Origin: Chromera velia
Lineage: Eukaryota > Sar > Chromeraceae
Direction: 5' to 3'
DNA length: 31,554 bases
Assembly: GCA_018398765.1 (NCBI GenBank)
Contig: JAHBMJ010001390.1
Coordinates: forward strand, 1 to 31,554
The notes below the pieces were generated by a model, which was not told the DNA's origin, did no database searches, and saw only the letters and a list, made by a program, of their open reading frames with translations. This document shows positions 11,722 through 23,399 of the stretch, piece after piece; positions within the stretch are counted from its first letter, which is position 1, and the number at the start of each line of letters is the position of its first letter. The translations under genes and the position numbers were made by a program.

Positions 11722-13779
11722 TAGACAGATAGACAAGAGACAAGAGAGAAACATACGGAAAACCCACCGCATTACTGGGCACGCCCCAGTCTCTGGCTCT
11801 GCTGATGGCCCTTTCGACTTCCTCCCTCTTTGCATTCAGAGGAGGCCATGCCCGGTGCCGAGTTTGTTCATTGTTGAAGCAGATGCTCTCACCTGCAGGC
11901 AGGAAGGAGAACGGAACGTACAGCCAGTCTGGAAGAAAAACATCCAAATCCATGCACCACACAGGAATTTGTTTGATAGACAAGTACAGGTCCGATTTGC
12001 TCTGATCAGATCAGACTGGTTAGATCCAAAGCAAGAGAGAGAGAGAGAGAGCCCGAACGCATGAGAGAGCATCTGCACAGACTTGTTCGATGCCCCCATT
12101 TCCTCAAGATCATCTAAAAAGTCTGGATAAGTTTCTTCCGAAATTGGTGGAGGGATCGATCCGCGGACTCCTCGAGGCACTCACGAACGCTCTTTCTGCT
12201 CCTTTACAGATTTACGACAAAAGCGAGACAGAATCGCGAAAAGAGAACAACACAGAACAGCACAAAACGAACAAACTTGAGAAGAAACATGAACAGGTCC
12301 ATGCATCATTCAACGAAGTCCTGACCGAATCCCTCCTCTGCCCCCTCCGGGACTGTCTCGACAGTTGCGCTGTCCTCCACATCTCTGTCGCACTTGGCGA
12401 GTTTTTTTGATCCCGGATCCACCTTCTCGTATGTCTCTGTGGTGGTGATTTCGTTGTTGTAGCCCTGAATGCATGCATGCATGCGGGACAAGATAAATGA
12501 ATCAAGAAAAGCGCTCTCCCGTGGCATGAAGGTGCATGCCCTGTGGTCGGTCATGTGCATTCAGCCATGAGGCCTCATGCAGTCTTGCAGTCAGTCTACC
12601 TTGTGATTTCGTCTCCTGGTCAAAACTCCGCAAATGGTGACACGAGGCCAGCAAACCACTCAGTGTAGATGTAAAAGCTCTCCTGACGCGAAGGAAAGCC
12701 GAAGCTAATCTCCACTTTCCAATGCTCTTGCCCGCCACCTTTGTCCTCCTCTCTCTCCAAGCAAACTGCCAGACCATTTGCATCCAAGCTGATGTTTTGA
12801 TAGATCGTTATTGATGGAAAGACTGCACATCACCCTTTTGTGGAGAAAGTCAATACCTGCCTGCCGCATTTCGTTTCCTTCCAGCACTCTGACCTTGAGG
12901 AAGCAGAAGGGGTAGATGATCGCCACATGATCTGCAAAGACGTCCTTGTGCCAGATGGCACCAGGAAGGCCCTTGCCGGTCCTGTCGAGGAGGCCACCTG
13001 CCCGCATGCCTCTGCAGTGGGAGAGAAGAGAAGAAGGGCATGCCCCAAGGCATGCACTCAGATTTTCAATATCAGAATTTACATATGATCTCATGAGGAC
13101 GTCCTGGGACCTAATGACCAGTGAACTTCGATCGAAACTCGGGCGGCTTCTTTTGAAAGATGGAAAAGACGAAAGCGAATAGAGCAAAACCTACAGTGGA
13201 TGAGAAGCGGGGGGAAGGAGGACGGGGGGACGTCGCCTTTTCGCCTGCTTTGGAGTGCCTGAATTCGTCTCTTCTGGGCCTCTTCTCTTGGCTGGACTGT
13301 CTGCCTGTCAATAGCCACCACCTGTTTGACTGTGTCAATCTTGCTCTCTCCTCTCTGCTGGCTCTCTGTGAGCCTGCCTGGCTGCCTGCCTGCCTGCCTC
13401 TCTGACTGACCTGAGGGTGAAGGCGACGATGTACTCCTCGTCGGGAGAGACTCCCGAGAGGGCTCGGAATTGAGGTGCAACTTCCTGAAAGGAAAGGGCG
13501 GGCAAAGGGAAAGGGAGAGGATCTGATCGCAGACAGTAAATTTTCCATTAGTGAAGTGTCAATTAGACGAAGCCATCCTTCCTTCCTTCCCTCCCTCCCT
13601 CCATCCATCCTTCCTTGCTTCCTTCCTTCTTTCTTTGCATGGAAGCAACGACCGTCCTGCATCTTTCTTGCGAACGTATAGCTTGTCGACATGCCCGAGG
13701 GGAAATCGCACATGTGCAGGTCCTTGCATATCCGTGCGCCCATCTACGCGTGCATCTCTCTCTCTCTCTCTCTGTGTGT

Positions 13780-13816
<37 letters not shown>

Positions 13817-15886
13817 TATGTGTCTATGTGCGTGTTGTCTCTGACTTTCCTCGTTCACCATCAGCTTCTATCTTCCCTGTGCATCCCCGAGGGCAACCTA
13901 TCCATCAGTGGTCTTGTTGGCCTCATACAAGCACAAAGAAAGAGAAGAAGAAATTGAGTGAGAAAGAAAACAGAAAGAAGATCCCCAATTGAGAGACGAA
14001 CCCCCCAGAGTTTCTCCATCAGCTCTCCGTCCAGCTCTTCCCATGCAACGACGGTCTTGTCTGAGTATCCGTTGAAGCGACCATTCTGTGACATCAACGC
14101 GACGTTCTGCTCCACAGGCTGGCCCTTGATCGTCATCGAGTCCTCGTCGTGTCCGACCTGCAGGAGGGAGGGGGGGGGGGAATCAGGGGGGTGGGTTGGC
14201 CAGTGTGGGGAACTGGTGGATCGAAGAAACCTGTAAACGATCGAACATGTGTTTCCCTCTCGAGTTTTGTCCCCTTCTGTCCCTTGCAGAGTCGTCCAAC
14301 AAGTCCTCTTTATGCCATACTGGCTTTCATCAAGAAATGCATTTCTGTACGGCACAACACAGCCCCTGCATGCATGACTCTTCAGACTCCTCAGACCAAA
14401 CTCACCTTTCCAAATGCCACCCTGATCATGTACCCGTTGGCGTGGTCCTTGTGGGGCCAGAAGGCCGCAAGGAGACGGTTGCGCCAGTAGGGGTCCTCGA
14501 ACATTGAGGTCTTTGTGCGGACTTTGCAAGGAGTGGCGTGTATGGTTGACTTGGGTCATCTTTTGTTCGGCACTATTTTCTCCTTCTCTCTCTGATTCTT
14601 TATCCTTCTCTCGAACAACTGCAATGCCTTTCTTCTCTCGCAGACAAAGCACAACGACAAAAAGACACAGAAGTCCTCGCAAAGAAAGACCCAAAGAGGA
14701 AAACGACACAGTGGTCACTAAAGCGGAGACTTGACGTGAACCCATCGAGACTTCTGAAATCATTTGCACGGAAGAGAAAGAAACGCACGAAGAGCTTCTG
14801 GTGGAGAGACTGACTGACTGACTGACTGACGCGAGAACTCTGTTGGTCTTCTCATCAACAAAGGCGGGTTCAACTTTATTCAGTGTGTGTTTCTTCTTTG
14901 GAAAGTCGGGGGGCATCTCAGGGTCCAATTGGGGTTTCTTGATGGACAAATCTCCCCTGAGGAAGTGGAGGGGGCGGACCGCTCCCACAGGCCAGTCGAA
15001 AGGAACCTTCTCCTGCGACTTCTCAAGGAGAAAATGGATCAAAAACCTCAAACCCACAGGTCTGTAGGCATCCGGAGCGTCAAGGGGAGAGTAGGCAGAC
15101 TTGAGCCAGGTGGTAAAGTCTGTGAGAGTGAGGCCAGCGACTTCCAGTCTCTGCTGCCAAATTTCCCAAATCACATCAGGCTGAAGCTCCTTCAGATGGG
15201 AGTCCATAACTGATTTGTTGAGGGACTTGTGCTCTGTGAAGATCCCGCCTGGTCTGTCAATATCTGAGTCTTCTCCTTGATCTGCATCAACATCCGGGTC
15301 TTTGCACATTCTCAGCCAGGTGATGGGGTTCATCAGTCTCCACGCAAGTCCAATGACCTCCCTGAGGGAAAACTTCTTCAACAGACTCACGCACTCCGGT
15401 GTCCTGTCGACCCACGCGGCTGTGTCGTCCAGTGCGTCGTACACGGCTCCCATGATGCCGCTTCTTCTCTTGGGCTGCAATAGAGAACCGAAAGGAGGGA
15501 AAGGGAAGAGAGGAAAAGAAGTGCATGCATTCCCGAAAAAAGACAAGTCAACTAGTTTTTAAATACATATACATGAAGGCCTGCAGTGTGTGAGCATGTG
15601 CATATACGTGTGTCGTGCCGTTACTGGACCAATTTTGGAGCTTGTTCTGAAGAAAACAAAGTCTGAGAGAAAAGTGAAGCACAAAATGAGTCGTGAAGCG
15701 TCGAGCAGGTACCGTTTTAAGCCCGCAGGTCACCGACGTCTCCTTGGCTTCATGTTCTTGTTGCTCGATCAAAGAAAGTGTTGTTGGGGGTGTGTGAGAG
15801 CGGTCGCGATGGAGGCGAAGCTCTCTGGCAGTCGAAATGGACGTGAGACAGAGAAGACATAAGAAAAGAGGCCCGAGGACGCGCAT
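10914..15886 (-). CDS. Signal-peptide-bearing protein of unknown family (about 12 exons)
   Basis: Exon 1 (15886-15713) starts MRVLGPLFLCLLCLTSIS, a clear signal peptide, and ends AAAACG|gtacct in phase 0. Exon 2 (15474 to about 14823-14831) is in frame and holds VYDALDDTAAWVDRTPECV. Further exons: 14521-14406 (DPYWRNRLLAAFWPHKDH), 14157-14002 (GQPVEQNVALMSQNGRF), an unresolved stretch 13930-13650, 13484-13411 (SPDEEYIVAFTL), 13011-12894 (GAIWHKDVFADHVAIIYPF), 12822-12644 (ISLDANGLAVCLE), 12464-12326 (Glu-rich), 12179-11988, 11928-11768, and 11120-10914 (ends at TGA). Phases agree for most joins; the exon 2/3 join and the 13.65-13.93 kb stretch are open. The protein probably enters the secretory route. 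I see no transmembrane segment after the signal peptide and cannot name a family. Aromatic-rich beta-like segments dominate the C-terminal half. The introns hold very long (GTCA)n, (GGCA)n and (GAAG)n repeats. Confidence 0.65.
11178..11260. repeat. (GGCA)n-rich tract
   Basis: Degenerate GGCA/CGCA units lie in the intron just upstream (minus-strand sense) of the last exon of the unknown secreted-protein gene. The tract ends about 60 bases before its acceptor at 11121. Confidence 0.8.
11416..11583. repeat. Long (ACTG)n tetranucleotide array
   Basis: About 40 units of ACTG, with a few variants (GGAT, AGCT, GGCT), lie in the last intron of the minus-strand gene. In sense orientation the unit reads GTCA/CAGT, the same core as many 5' splice sites in this window. 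Confidence 0.95.
11660..11735. repeat. (GACA)n / (GGCA)n array
   Basis: GGCA units grade into GACA and GATA units. It is in the same intron as the (ACTG)n array and is separated from it by an A-rich stretch, so the intron is mostly tetranucleotide repeat. Confidence 0.9.
12029..12051. repeat. Short (GA)n run
   Basis: About ten GA units. In the proposed minus-strand model this run falls inside an exon and would code for alternating Leu-Ser, so it may instead mark an intron that I have not placed correctly. Confidence 0.7.
13565..13640. repeat. (TTCC)n / (CTTC)n array
   Basis: TTCC, CTCC and ATCC units. In the minus-strand sense this is (GGAA)n, and it follows within about 20 bases of a plausible GTCGTT donor near 13650. 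Confidence 0.85.
13757..13835. repeat. (CT)n(GT)n compound microsatellite
   Basis: About eight CT units pass into about twenty GT units with minor interruptions. It lies within an intron of the minus-strand gene. The composite order matches the array at 9130. Confidence 0.9.
14807..14830. repeat. (GTCA)n array starting at a 5' splice site
   Basis: Read on the minus strand, exon 2 of the secreted-protein gene ends at CTCGC and the next bases are GTCAGT repeated six times in a 4-base register. Each unit boundary offers the same GTCAGT donor, shifted by one codon position. Confidence 0.85.
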
Positions 15887-17032
15887 GATCCTTCGATCAG
15901 TCTTTGACACAATCAGACAATTTGCTTTCCGGGAATGGACGTAGAGTGCAACCTAGTGTGTTTGCTTTTTTGCTACCTGAACTGGTCGACTTAGGGCTGC
16001 CACGGTACAGGTTCTTTTGACAGTCGGTCTCGGAACAAATGGACCTTACAGACTCTGGCTGCAGATGCAGCTAGATCGACACGCGGAGACTTTCGAATGA
16101 AAATTGATCTATATATATAGCTATTTTTCACGCGCATGCATGAAAAAAAAAGCGAATTTCAATTAATTAAACTTAATTTGGTTCAATTTGCACCTTGAGT
16201 ATGCAATCGCGCGTTCCTGCAGACTGTGCGCAACATGCAGAAGATTTTGTCAGCCTCCCTTGGGCAGGAGGGCGGCCTACACTAGGGCCTACATATATCA
16301 AACGCAAAACAAACGGCAAATTTCACTCAGCAAGTCCAAACATGTCCAAACCAGATCTAAAGCGACAAGTGTACGATAAGCAGGCAAAGGTAAATCAAGA
16401 CTTGGACCTGTATTTGATGTATAGACTGCAACCTCCTTGAACTTAAGTGCCACTTAAAAAAATATAATAAAGATGATCTCTATCTTCCGCATCATTTTTC
16501 AAGAGACTGTCCACACCTGCGGTGTAGATGGTCAAGACACCGTCCAGATATATGGCTTTGGCTTTCAAAACACCGTAAATGATCGGCGCCTGCGGCGCAG
16601 ACTTTCAAGCTTATCCAAAAATGCGGCTTAAACTTTTAAGTGGTAGTCAGGTTCAGGGAGGTCTAGACTGCATGTATAAAATATATATTTAAATGATCAA
16701 ATTAAATCATGGTGAATATATAAATAAAAAAACAATTTAGGAGTATTTTGGCATATTTAAGAGTTAATACAAGATAATCATACATAACTTAATACCACAA
16801 TACCTGCAGTTCTTTTCAAATGCTTCTTTGTATGGGGTATTTTGGGGTATAAAACATTCAAATAACTTTGAAAAGCAATAGAAATAAATCACCATTACAG
16901 AGAATCTTAAGTCTAAAATTTGTAATAGTGCTATCGCATGTACAGCTGTAAGACAAGTCCAAAGAATTTAAACTTATAGTTGTATGATACAAGAAGTAGA
17001 CTCGGATGGCTGCTTCGACACTTATGCAGACA
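15887..17032. other. AT-rich spacer containing a MITE
   Basis: From about 16080 the DNA is AT-rich with no supported gene. Short frames at 16188-16440 lack domain or splice support. Two GCATGCAT-type sites lie near 16133, about 250 bases upstream of the ATG at 15886 of the secreted-protein gene. The MITE at 16431-16663 is the only clear element. Confidence 0.7.
16431..16663. mobile_element. MITE with 29-bp terminal inverted repeats
   Basis: The left end begins ACCTCCTTGAACTTAAGTGC and continues to CCACTTAAAA at 16459. The reverse complement of the right end begins ACCTCCCTGAACCTGACTAC and continues identically. The two ends match at 24 of 29 positions. The 9-base sequence TAGACTGCA flanks the element directly on both sides (16422-16430 and 16664-16672), as a target-site duplication would. 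There is no coding capacity in the 233 bases. A 9-bp duplication and long inverted repeats fit a Mutator-like (MULE) MITE, but the superfamily is inferred. Confidence 0.8.
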
Positions 17033-17481
17033 TCATGGAGGCATCTGATCTGGGGGAACCTGAGACCCTTCCGCAGCTCCCTCCGCTCCGTTAGAGCCCC
17101 TCGTGTCAAGTGCCCCCCCTGGATCATTTTGTAGACCTTTGGCCCCCTCTGCATTCTCTCTGGCTTCGGAATCCCGCAAGCCTGAGTCCGGGGGGGCCTC
17201 CCTCCTTGCAACCGCCTCTCCACCCCCTGTCGGCTCGTCTGAAGGACCGACGGGAATCCCGCCTTTCCCCTCAGGTTCTGCCCGAGTCCGAAGTGGATGA
17301 CTCTCTCCGACTCTGCTGCGATTGTTGGATTGAATGGAGGGAAGAGAAAGGCGCTTCTTCCGCGCTCCATCTTTTGGGATTGTAACGTCGTCCTCCCAAG
17401 CCTGACTGCTCTTCACGGTTGAGGAATCTTGCTCAGAGTTTGTGTGGATCGCGCTGCGTGCGCGCCTCATTCCTTCTCTCA
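17033..17481 (-). other. Cytoplasmic tail exon
   Basis: The final exon begins after ctttgcag with VREGMRRARSAIHTN, a basic stretch right after the last membrane segment. It continues with about 130 polar residues rich in Glu, Gly, Pro and Arg and ends QVPPDQMPP at TGA (17035-17033). The positive-inside rule supports a cytosolic C-terminus. I see no catalytic domain. Confidence 0.7.
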
Positions 17482-20400
17482 CTGCAAAGGCAGATGAAGC
17501 GCGATAAATAATGAGTGGTGGTGCAAAGCGAGAAAATTCCGGTCTGAGAAAGGAAATCAGCTCGAAAGTCCGCTCGGATCTTACTGGGCAGATGCTCAGG
17601 TTTATCAAACGAAAGTCTGATCGCGTACTTCTCAACAGTGAGATGATGTGCAAAGACAGCAGCTCAAATCTGAAGGCCAGGCAAAAGATGAGTGGTCCAT
17701 GATCGTCGGGATCCTTGTATGATTGCATGTGCTGACCGTTACGGTAGTGAATGACCAAGAAGATGTAAGGAGTGCTGACGAGGATGCTCACGACCATCAC
17801 GTCCTGCAGTGGTATAAAGCAAAAGGCACTTTTTCCCCTAATGCCATCCTCTTCATCACCTATTCTCTCGTCTCTTTCTCTTTTCTTTCCTCTTGCTTTT
17901 TGTTTCTTTATTCTGGTTCTCTTTTCCTTTCTAGCTCTTTCTCTTATCTCTCCGACGTCAGCTGGCAGCTTTCTCTTTCTTGTCAAGCTTGATTTCGTTT
18001 CAAATGCCAAATAAGCAGGCAAGATCCCGGGATGCTTAAGGACATTTCAAATGGGAAAAAAAGTGCACGAAAGCGCTAGCACCGTCAAGCTCGGGTGTCC
18101 TCTCTCTCTTTTTTCCTGCTGAAATGCCGCGCAGATGCATCAATCAATGTGGGGTGTTGGCTCTATGTCTTACCATGCATGAATCATATCTACCATCTCG
18201 CCTGTACCGCCCCCCCCCTCTTCGCCGGGAATTCTTGCAGCCTGCAGACAAAGAAAAAAACAAACAAACAGACAGCCAACAAGTATGCCAGCAAAATGGC
18301 AAGAATCGAAAGCCAGATCAGGATCAACCACCCCGGCAGCGTAAAGCAGAATGGAGAAGGGCACAAGTGTGTGAGCGAGTTGCCAACTCACATTGCAGAC
18401 CACAACATCTATTTCGGCTAGTCAAAATGAAAAAAAGAGAAAGAATCAAAAGACATCTCGAGCCTTTTGCAACACTGTCCGAAAAGCGCCAAGCAAAGCT
18501 GACTTCCTTCCTCTTGAGGCCGCACAGAAAGTTCAGGATCAGAAGGCAAACCACCTCACACACGTTGTCCAGAAGTCGTGTGAAGGGTCTGCGTGCAATC
18601 ATTGACCAGCAGAGAGGCACAAAAAATGCAGAGGTACTTGAGTGCAGACATGGTCATCAGTGCTTTGGCCGCAGAACACATAGATGTTAGAGATGTGTGC
18701 ACTCGACACTTATGCTTTGGCATGGAATAAACGTTGTTGATCAAGAAGTTTTCCTTCACAAAACCAGACACTTCGAATGCACCATTCTTTCTTTCACGGC
18801 CATTTTCGAAAAGAAAGAAGGTCTTCAAAGAGAGGATGCATGGAACACATAATACCCACTCGCAGCGGTCAACGTGAGGGATAAAATTGCTTGAGAAAGT
18901 GCTCTTCGTCTCCCGTTCCCTTGCACGAAGGACACAACGACAACCAGAAGAAGTCGTCGTAGAAGAAAATTCGCGTCCCACCTGCAAAGTCATGTTCAAG
19001 GTTGGCAAAGAAAAAACATCTCTTCAAGGCTTATACAATTCTTTGGTTTCTGCACTCATTGATTGTGCAGCACTGCTTCGCCCCTGCATCAAAAAGGCAG
19101 CCCGAAAAAATATAAAAAGGCTCATTCTCCTCCCAAAAAACAGGACTTCTGCCTACTTGCCTGCCTGCCTGCCTACCTGACTCTCAGTCTTTCTGGCTAC
19201 CTGCCTGCCTGCCTGGCGGCTGGACTGCCTGACTGATTGACTGACTCTCTGTCTCTCTGACTGGCTGACTCTCTGTCTCTCTGACAGACTAGCTGTCTGC
19301 CTGCCTGCCTGCCTGCCTACCTGACTCTCAGTCTTTCTGGCTACCTGCCTGCCTGCCTGCCTGACTGCCTGACTGACTGACTGACTGACTCTCTGTCTCT
19401 CTGACTGGCTGACTCTCTGTCTCTCTGACAGACTGACTGACTGACTGACTGACTGCCTGCTTGCCTGACTGACCGACTGACCAGTTGAACTCCTGCTTGA
19501 AGCACGACTCCAGCATTCTCAACACAGACCGGAGAAAGGGCACGTCCCTCGCTGTTGTCGCCTTCTTTACAAACAAGAAGAGCCCTATTGGCACAAGAGA
19601 CAACAGAACAAGGACAGCCATAGACGGCCACCACCACACAGCAGAGCACTGCTGCACAGGGGCACTCCACACAACCCTCCCCCTTCCTCCCGGAAGATCC
19701 TGGCACCTCAGCGCTTTGGCCACCAGAAGCAGCCAGGTGGGGTAGAAGTCGATGAAGAAGAACGCAAACACCTGCATGTACCGACGGTCCAGGACGTCCA
19801 GGAGAGGCGCAAACGGGCCCCGAAACTCACTGACCCCCTCTTCTGCTCTACGCTCATTGCTGGAGGAAGCAGAGGGGGGATCACTGGTGGGAGGTTCCTC
19901 TACACCCAAGAGAGGCGCCCCCTGTTCGCAGTCTGGTTGTCGGTCCTCCTCCTCTTCTTCCTTTTCCTCCCGCCGCTCAGGGGAAGGGCGTGAGCAGACA
20001 AAGAGGGCGTGAACGAGGAGCATGACGACGAGAACGGAGGGAAAGACGATAGTCTGCAAGAAAGCAAGGAAGACAAAGTGGGTGTGCGTGCAATCTTTCT
20101 GACCGGCAAGAAAATAAGCCCAGTTTTCGTTTTGCATGACTACTTATGCTCATATTCACTATTGGGGCAAAGGACCTGTCTGTCATATCAGTCAGTGATC
20201 GAAAGTGCTCCTTCGCGCAATGTCTCGACCATGCACCCGGTGCGCAGAGGCTTGGACTCAAAGGCCTTGCATATACAGAAAAGGTCCGCAGAACAGCTAA
20301 ACACCTGGATATCTAACAATTGCTGGCTGACTTTCCAGAAAGGGAAGAAAAGGAGGTCCAGAGAAGAGAAGTCACGTCCGGCACACAGAACGCCGAGCTG

Positions 20401-23343
20401 CTGCCACCAAGTCATCTGCAAGCAACAATCAAGAGTACAAGCAGCTCACATGCATAAACCGTTGTGACCTTCGAGCCTGTAGAGATGGACTGATAGAAGA
20501 TTGACAGACGTGTCTGGGTCCAGATTCTCACAAGTCCCTCCGATGGTCACAGTCAGAGTCTTGCAGAACCGTTGTGTCTCTGTGACGCTTGGAAGACGAC
20601 TTCCAGACAGTAAATGAAAGCGAGGGTCAAGAAAACAAGAGCTAGACGGATGACCGATCCCTACGCGCCTGATGTTGAAGAGTGACAAGTATTCATTCAT
20701 CGAAAGAAAGACAGACCTTCTCTGAGACAGTGCCAGTCGACCCCTCCATTTGGAAGAGAAAGGTCAATCCGCCCGCGACTCTCTTGAAGAGTTTCGCCAC
20801 CCCCCCTCCCGCCGGGACGAGGTCGAGGATGAGGACGGCGTTCGAGAAGAAGAGCAGCGACTTCATCACGCCGACGTTCGTTGCACTCGAGAGAACGAAG
20901 AACAGGTTCCGCGCGAATGCAGACAAGGCGAGTGCAAGACTCCAACGGACCACGTCGTCCTCATCCAGAGATCTCCCACAGCTCTGGTGGCATACAAAAT
21001 GACCTGCACAAAGGAAGCGGCATGGGAGAAGAGAGGGATGCTTGATTGCAGCACAGCATTGAATGCACATTGGAGGCAACGCCATGCTTCAATTTGGAGG
21101 CAGTCTGAAGCTGCTAAGCTTAGGAGAACTGCCTTGTACAGTCCATGCAACCAAGGCGAAGAGTACAAGGAGGGACTGATGTCAAATCACGGCACTCGTC
21201 TTCCCGCACGACCACAGGCCATGCCGGTCGATCCACCTGACGGCTTCCATCAAAGAGATCCGGCAAAACAATGTCCTTGTTATCAATACAAGCAAATCCG
21301 AGCTCAAGAAACTCACCTCCCAGAGACCAGAAAAAGGTCAGAAACCCGCTCGTTTCGTCACATTCAGCACAGAAGCGCCCTGTCGTGTGTTCTGCAGTCA
21401 AGGAAAGAGGTCCACAAGAGTCATCAAATTAACCAAGCAAACGTACACAATTGCGTCGCAGGGTTAAGTGACAAAACCTTCTTCTCGGAGAAGAACACTG
21501 CGTGTCCTGCAAGGCCGTACCGACTCACCAAAGCACGCTGAGGTTCCGTCGAACTTCACAGCAGCTCTGCACTGGCTACTGGGCGCCTCTACACCTGTGC
21601 GAGGCATGGAGAATGAACCAGCCTCAGACATCTCCAACGCAGTTGGACGAGGCATGTCTTCGTCTACAGAGGGTTGAGCCCATCTCAGTCCTCTCATTGT
21701 GTGAACGAGGGAAAGACCCTTTCCCCTCTGTGGAGGGATGAGGCTATGAGCAGACGAGCTCGGTTTCTCCACTGGAGTCTGGAGAGAAGTCTGCAAAAGA
21801 TGACGGTGTCTCGTCGGGAGAAGGGGAGGAGGGCTGCTGTGCCGAAAGCGAAGCCTTTGACTTGACTTCTATTTGGCATCTCTCTTCGACGTCATACCCC
21901 GGAAAGCAGTTCCCCCCGGGGGGGCACTCTTTGCACTCAACGTTGCCGCTGGAGGGCGTCCCGAGGGAGGGACTGTGGACGCACCAGAAACCGGGGAGGG
22001 CGAGCACGTTGTTCTTTCCCTGCAGACAGGCAGTTGGAATTAGACAAGAAAGGAAGCACAAAACAAGCGAACACAATTTTTAAGGGCTTTTTCGTGGCAC
22101 ATACATGCATCAATTTGCACTAAAGTTGCTTACAGTGACCTCATTAGAACAAAGAGCCCGACCAACCTCCAGAGGGACGCTAACCGAAAAAAGTTGAGCA
22201 GATCAGGTTCTGTCAGTCTCCATTCAAAGATATCACACTCGTTGTGCTAGACCAGCCAGTGCGTCTCCCCCCCGTCAAAAAAGGGCGGACTTAAAACTGG
22301 GCAAGGCCATTTAGAGAGACGAAGACATCGCGAGAAGAATGTGGTGGAAGAAAGGAAATGCAATCTGCCTACCAGGCGGCATGAAGCTCCAGGTGGGCAC
22401 TCCGATGCACAGTGGTTCACAGCAGAGAGCCTAAATACTTCCATGAGGCGCTTGGAGGTCATGTCATGCCCTTGAAGAGACTTGAAGTGTGGACCTGCTT
22501 CGCTCGCAAGGGAAATTTCTGAAGCTGCCCTGATTCTGCAGACAATGAAATGAGATCATGCATGCATGCACACAAAGATTTATTAATGATTTGATAACGA
22601 AGCTCCCCAAACGCCAATAGAGGGATCAGAATGAGACGCGCACTTGAAGAGAAAAACTCAATGTGACATGTTCTCCAGCTGGAGGCAAACTGATCGAGTG
22701 GCCACGTACCTGAGGTCCCGGACCCCTGTGTGAATCCCCTGCCGATCAGGAAAGTGGGGCTCTCGCACCGCTCGCAGAGACTTTAGAATCTGAATGCAGA
22801 ATCAAATGGGGGGGGGAGCGGACTCCTTCAATCATGCGGTCTCATTCCCCTGTGTGATCATGGCTGCTTTCCCATGCGCTATGGCCATGCATCCATGAGG
22901 GGAACGTCTGTGAACAACGAAGGTCGTGAAGGTGCCTCAAAGAGCATTTGGGAAGAAGTCGAGGTAGAGAGAGAGAGAACGGCGTGCAGGCAGACAGACA
23001 GAAAGACTAGGTGAAGGAAAACATGAAACAAAAAAAGAAAGAAAGAAAGATGCCGGGGATCTCGGCGGAAAAAAAGAGCACACGACTATGTACATAGAGC
23101 GTGTGCATGTGAGGGAGAGAAAGAGAGGGACACAGAGGAACATGGAGACCGACCGGACAGCGATCCCTCCCCCTCTTTGAGTGTCATGCTTCGCGGTGTG
23201 TCCAGAGGGGCACACAGTGTGGAAGTCATCCAGATTTAGGAGTGCGGCACCTGAGGTCTGCAGAAACACGCAGAGCCATTTGACTGGCTTGAATGACTTC
23301 ACGCACACATGCATACACACAGTCAGCCTGATACACGCACACA

Positions 23344-23399
<56 letters not shown>

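Noticed and set aside
12090-12410. Plus-strand 106-codon frame with helix-like sequence (KFLPKLVEGSIRGLLEAL)
   Set aside because: It lies opposite two exons of the minus-strand gene whose phases agree, and no matching plus-strand splice partners were found. All frames here happen to be open.
13861-15546. One 561-codon minus-strand open frame
   Set aside because: It reads through at least two introns. In the exon at 14521-14406 the real frame (DPYWRNRLL) is not the frame of this open stretch, and the linking parts are Ser/Val repeats from (GTCA)n. Only its first third is genuine exon.
20750-21541. Plus-strand 263-codon open frame
   Set aside because: It is antisense to membrane and Cys-rich exons of the giant gene, has no domain features, and ends without splice context. 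I treat it as a shadow.
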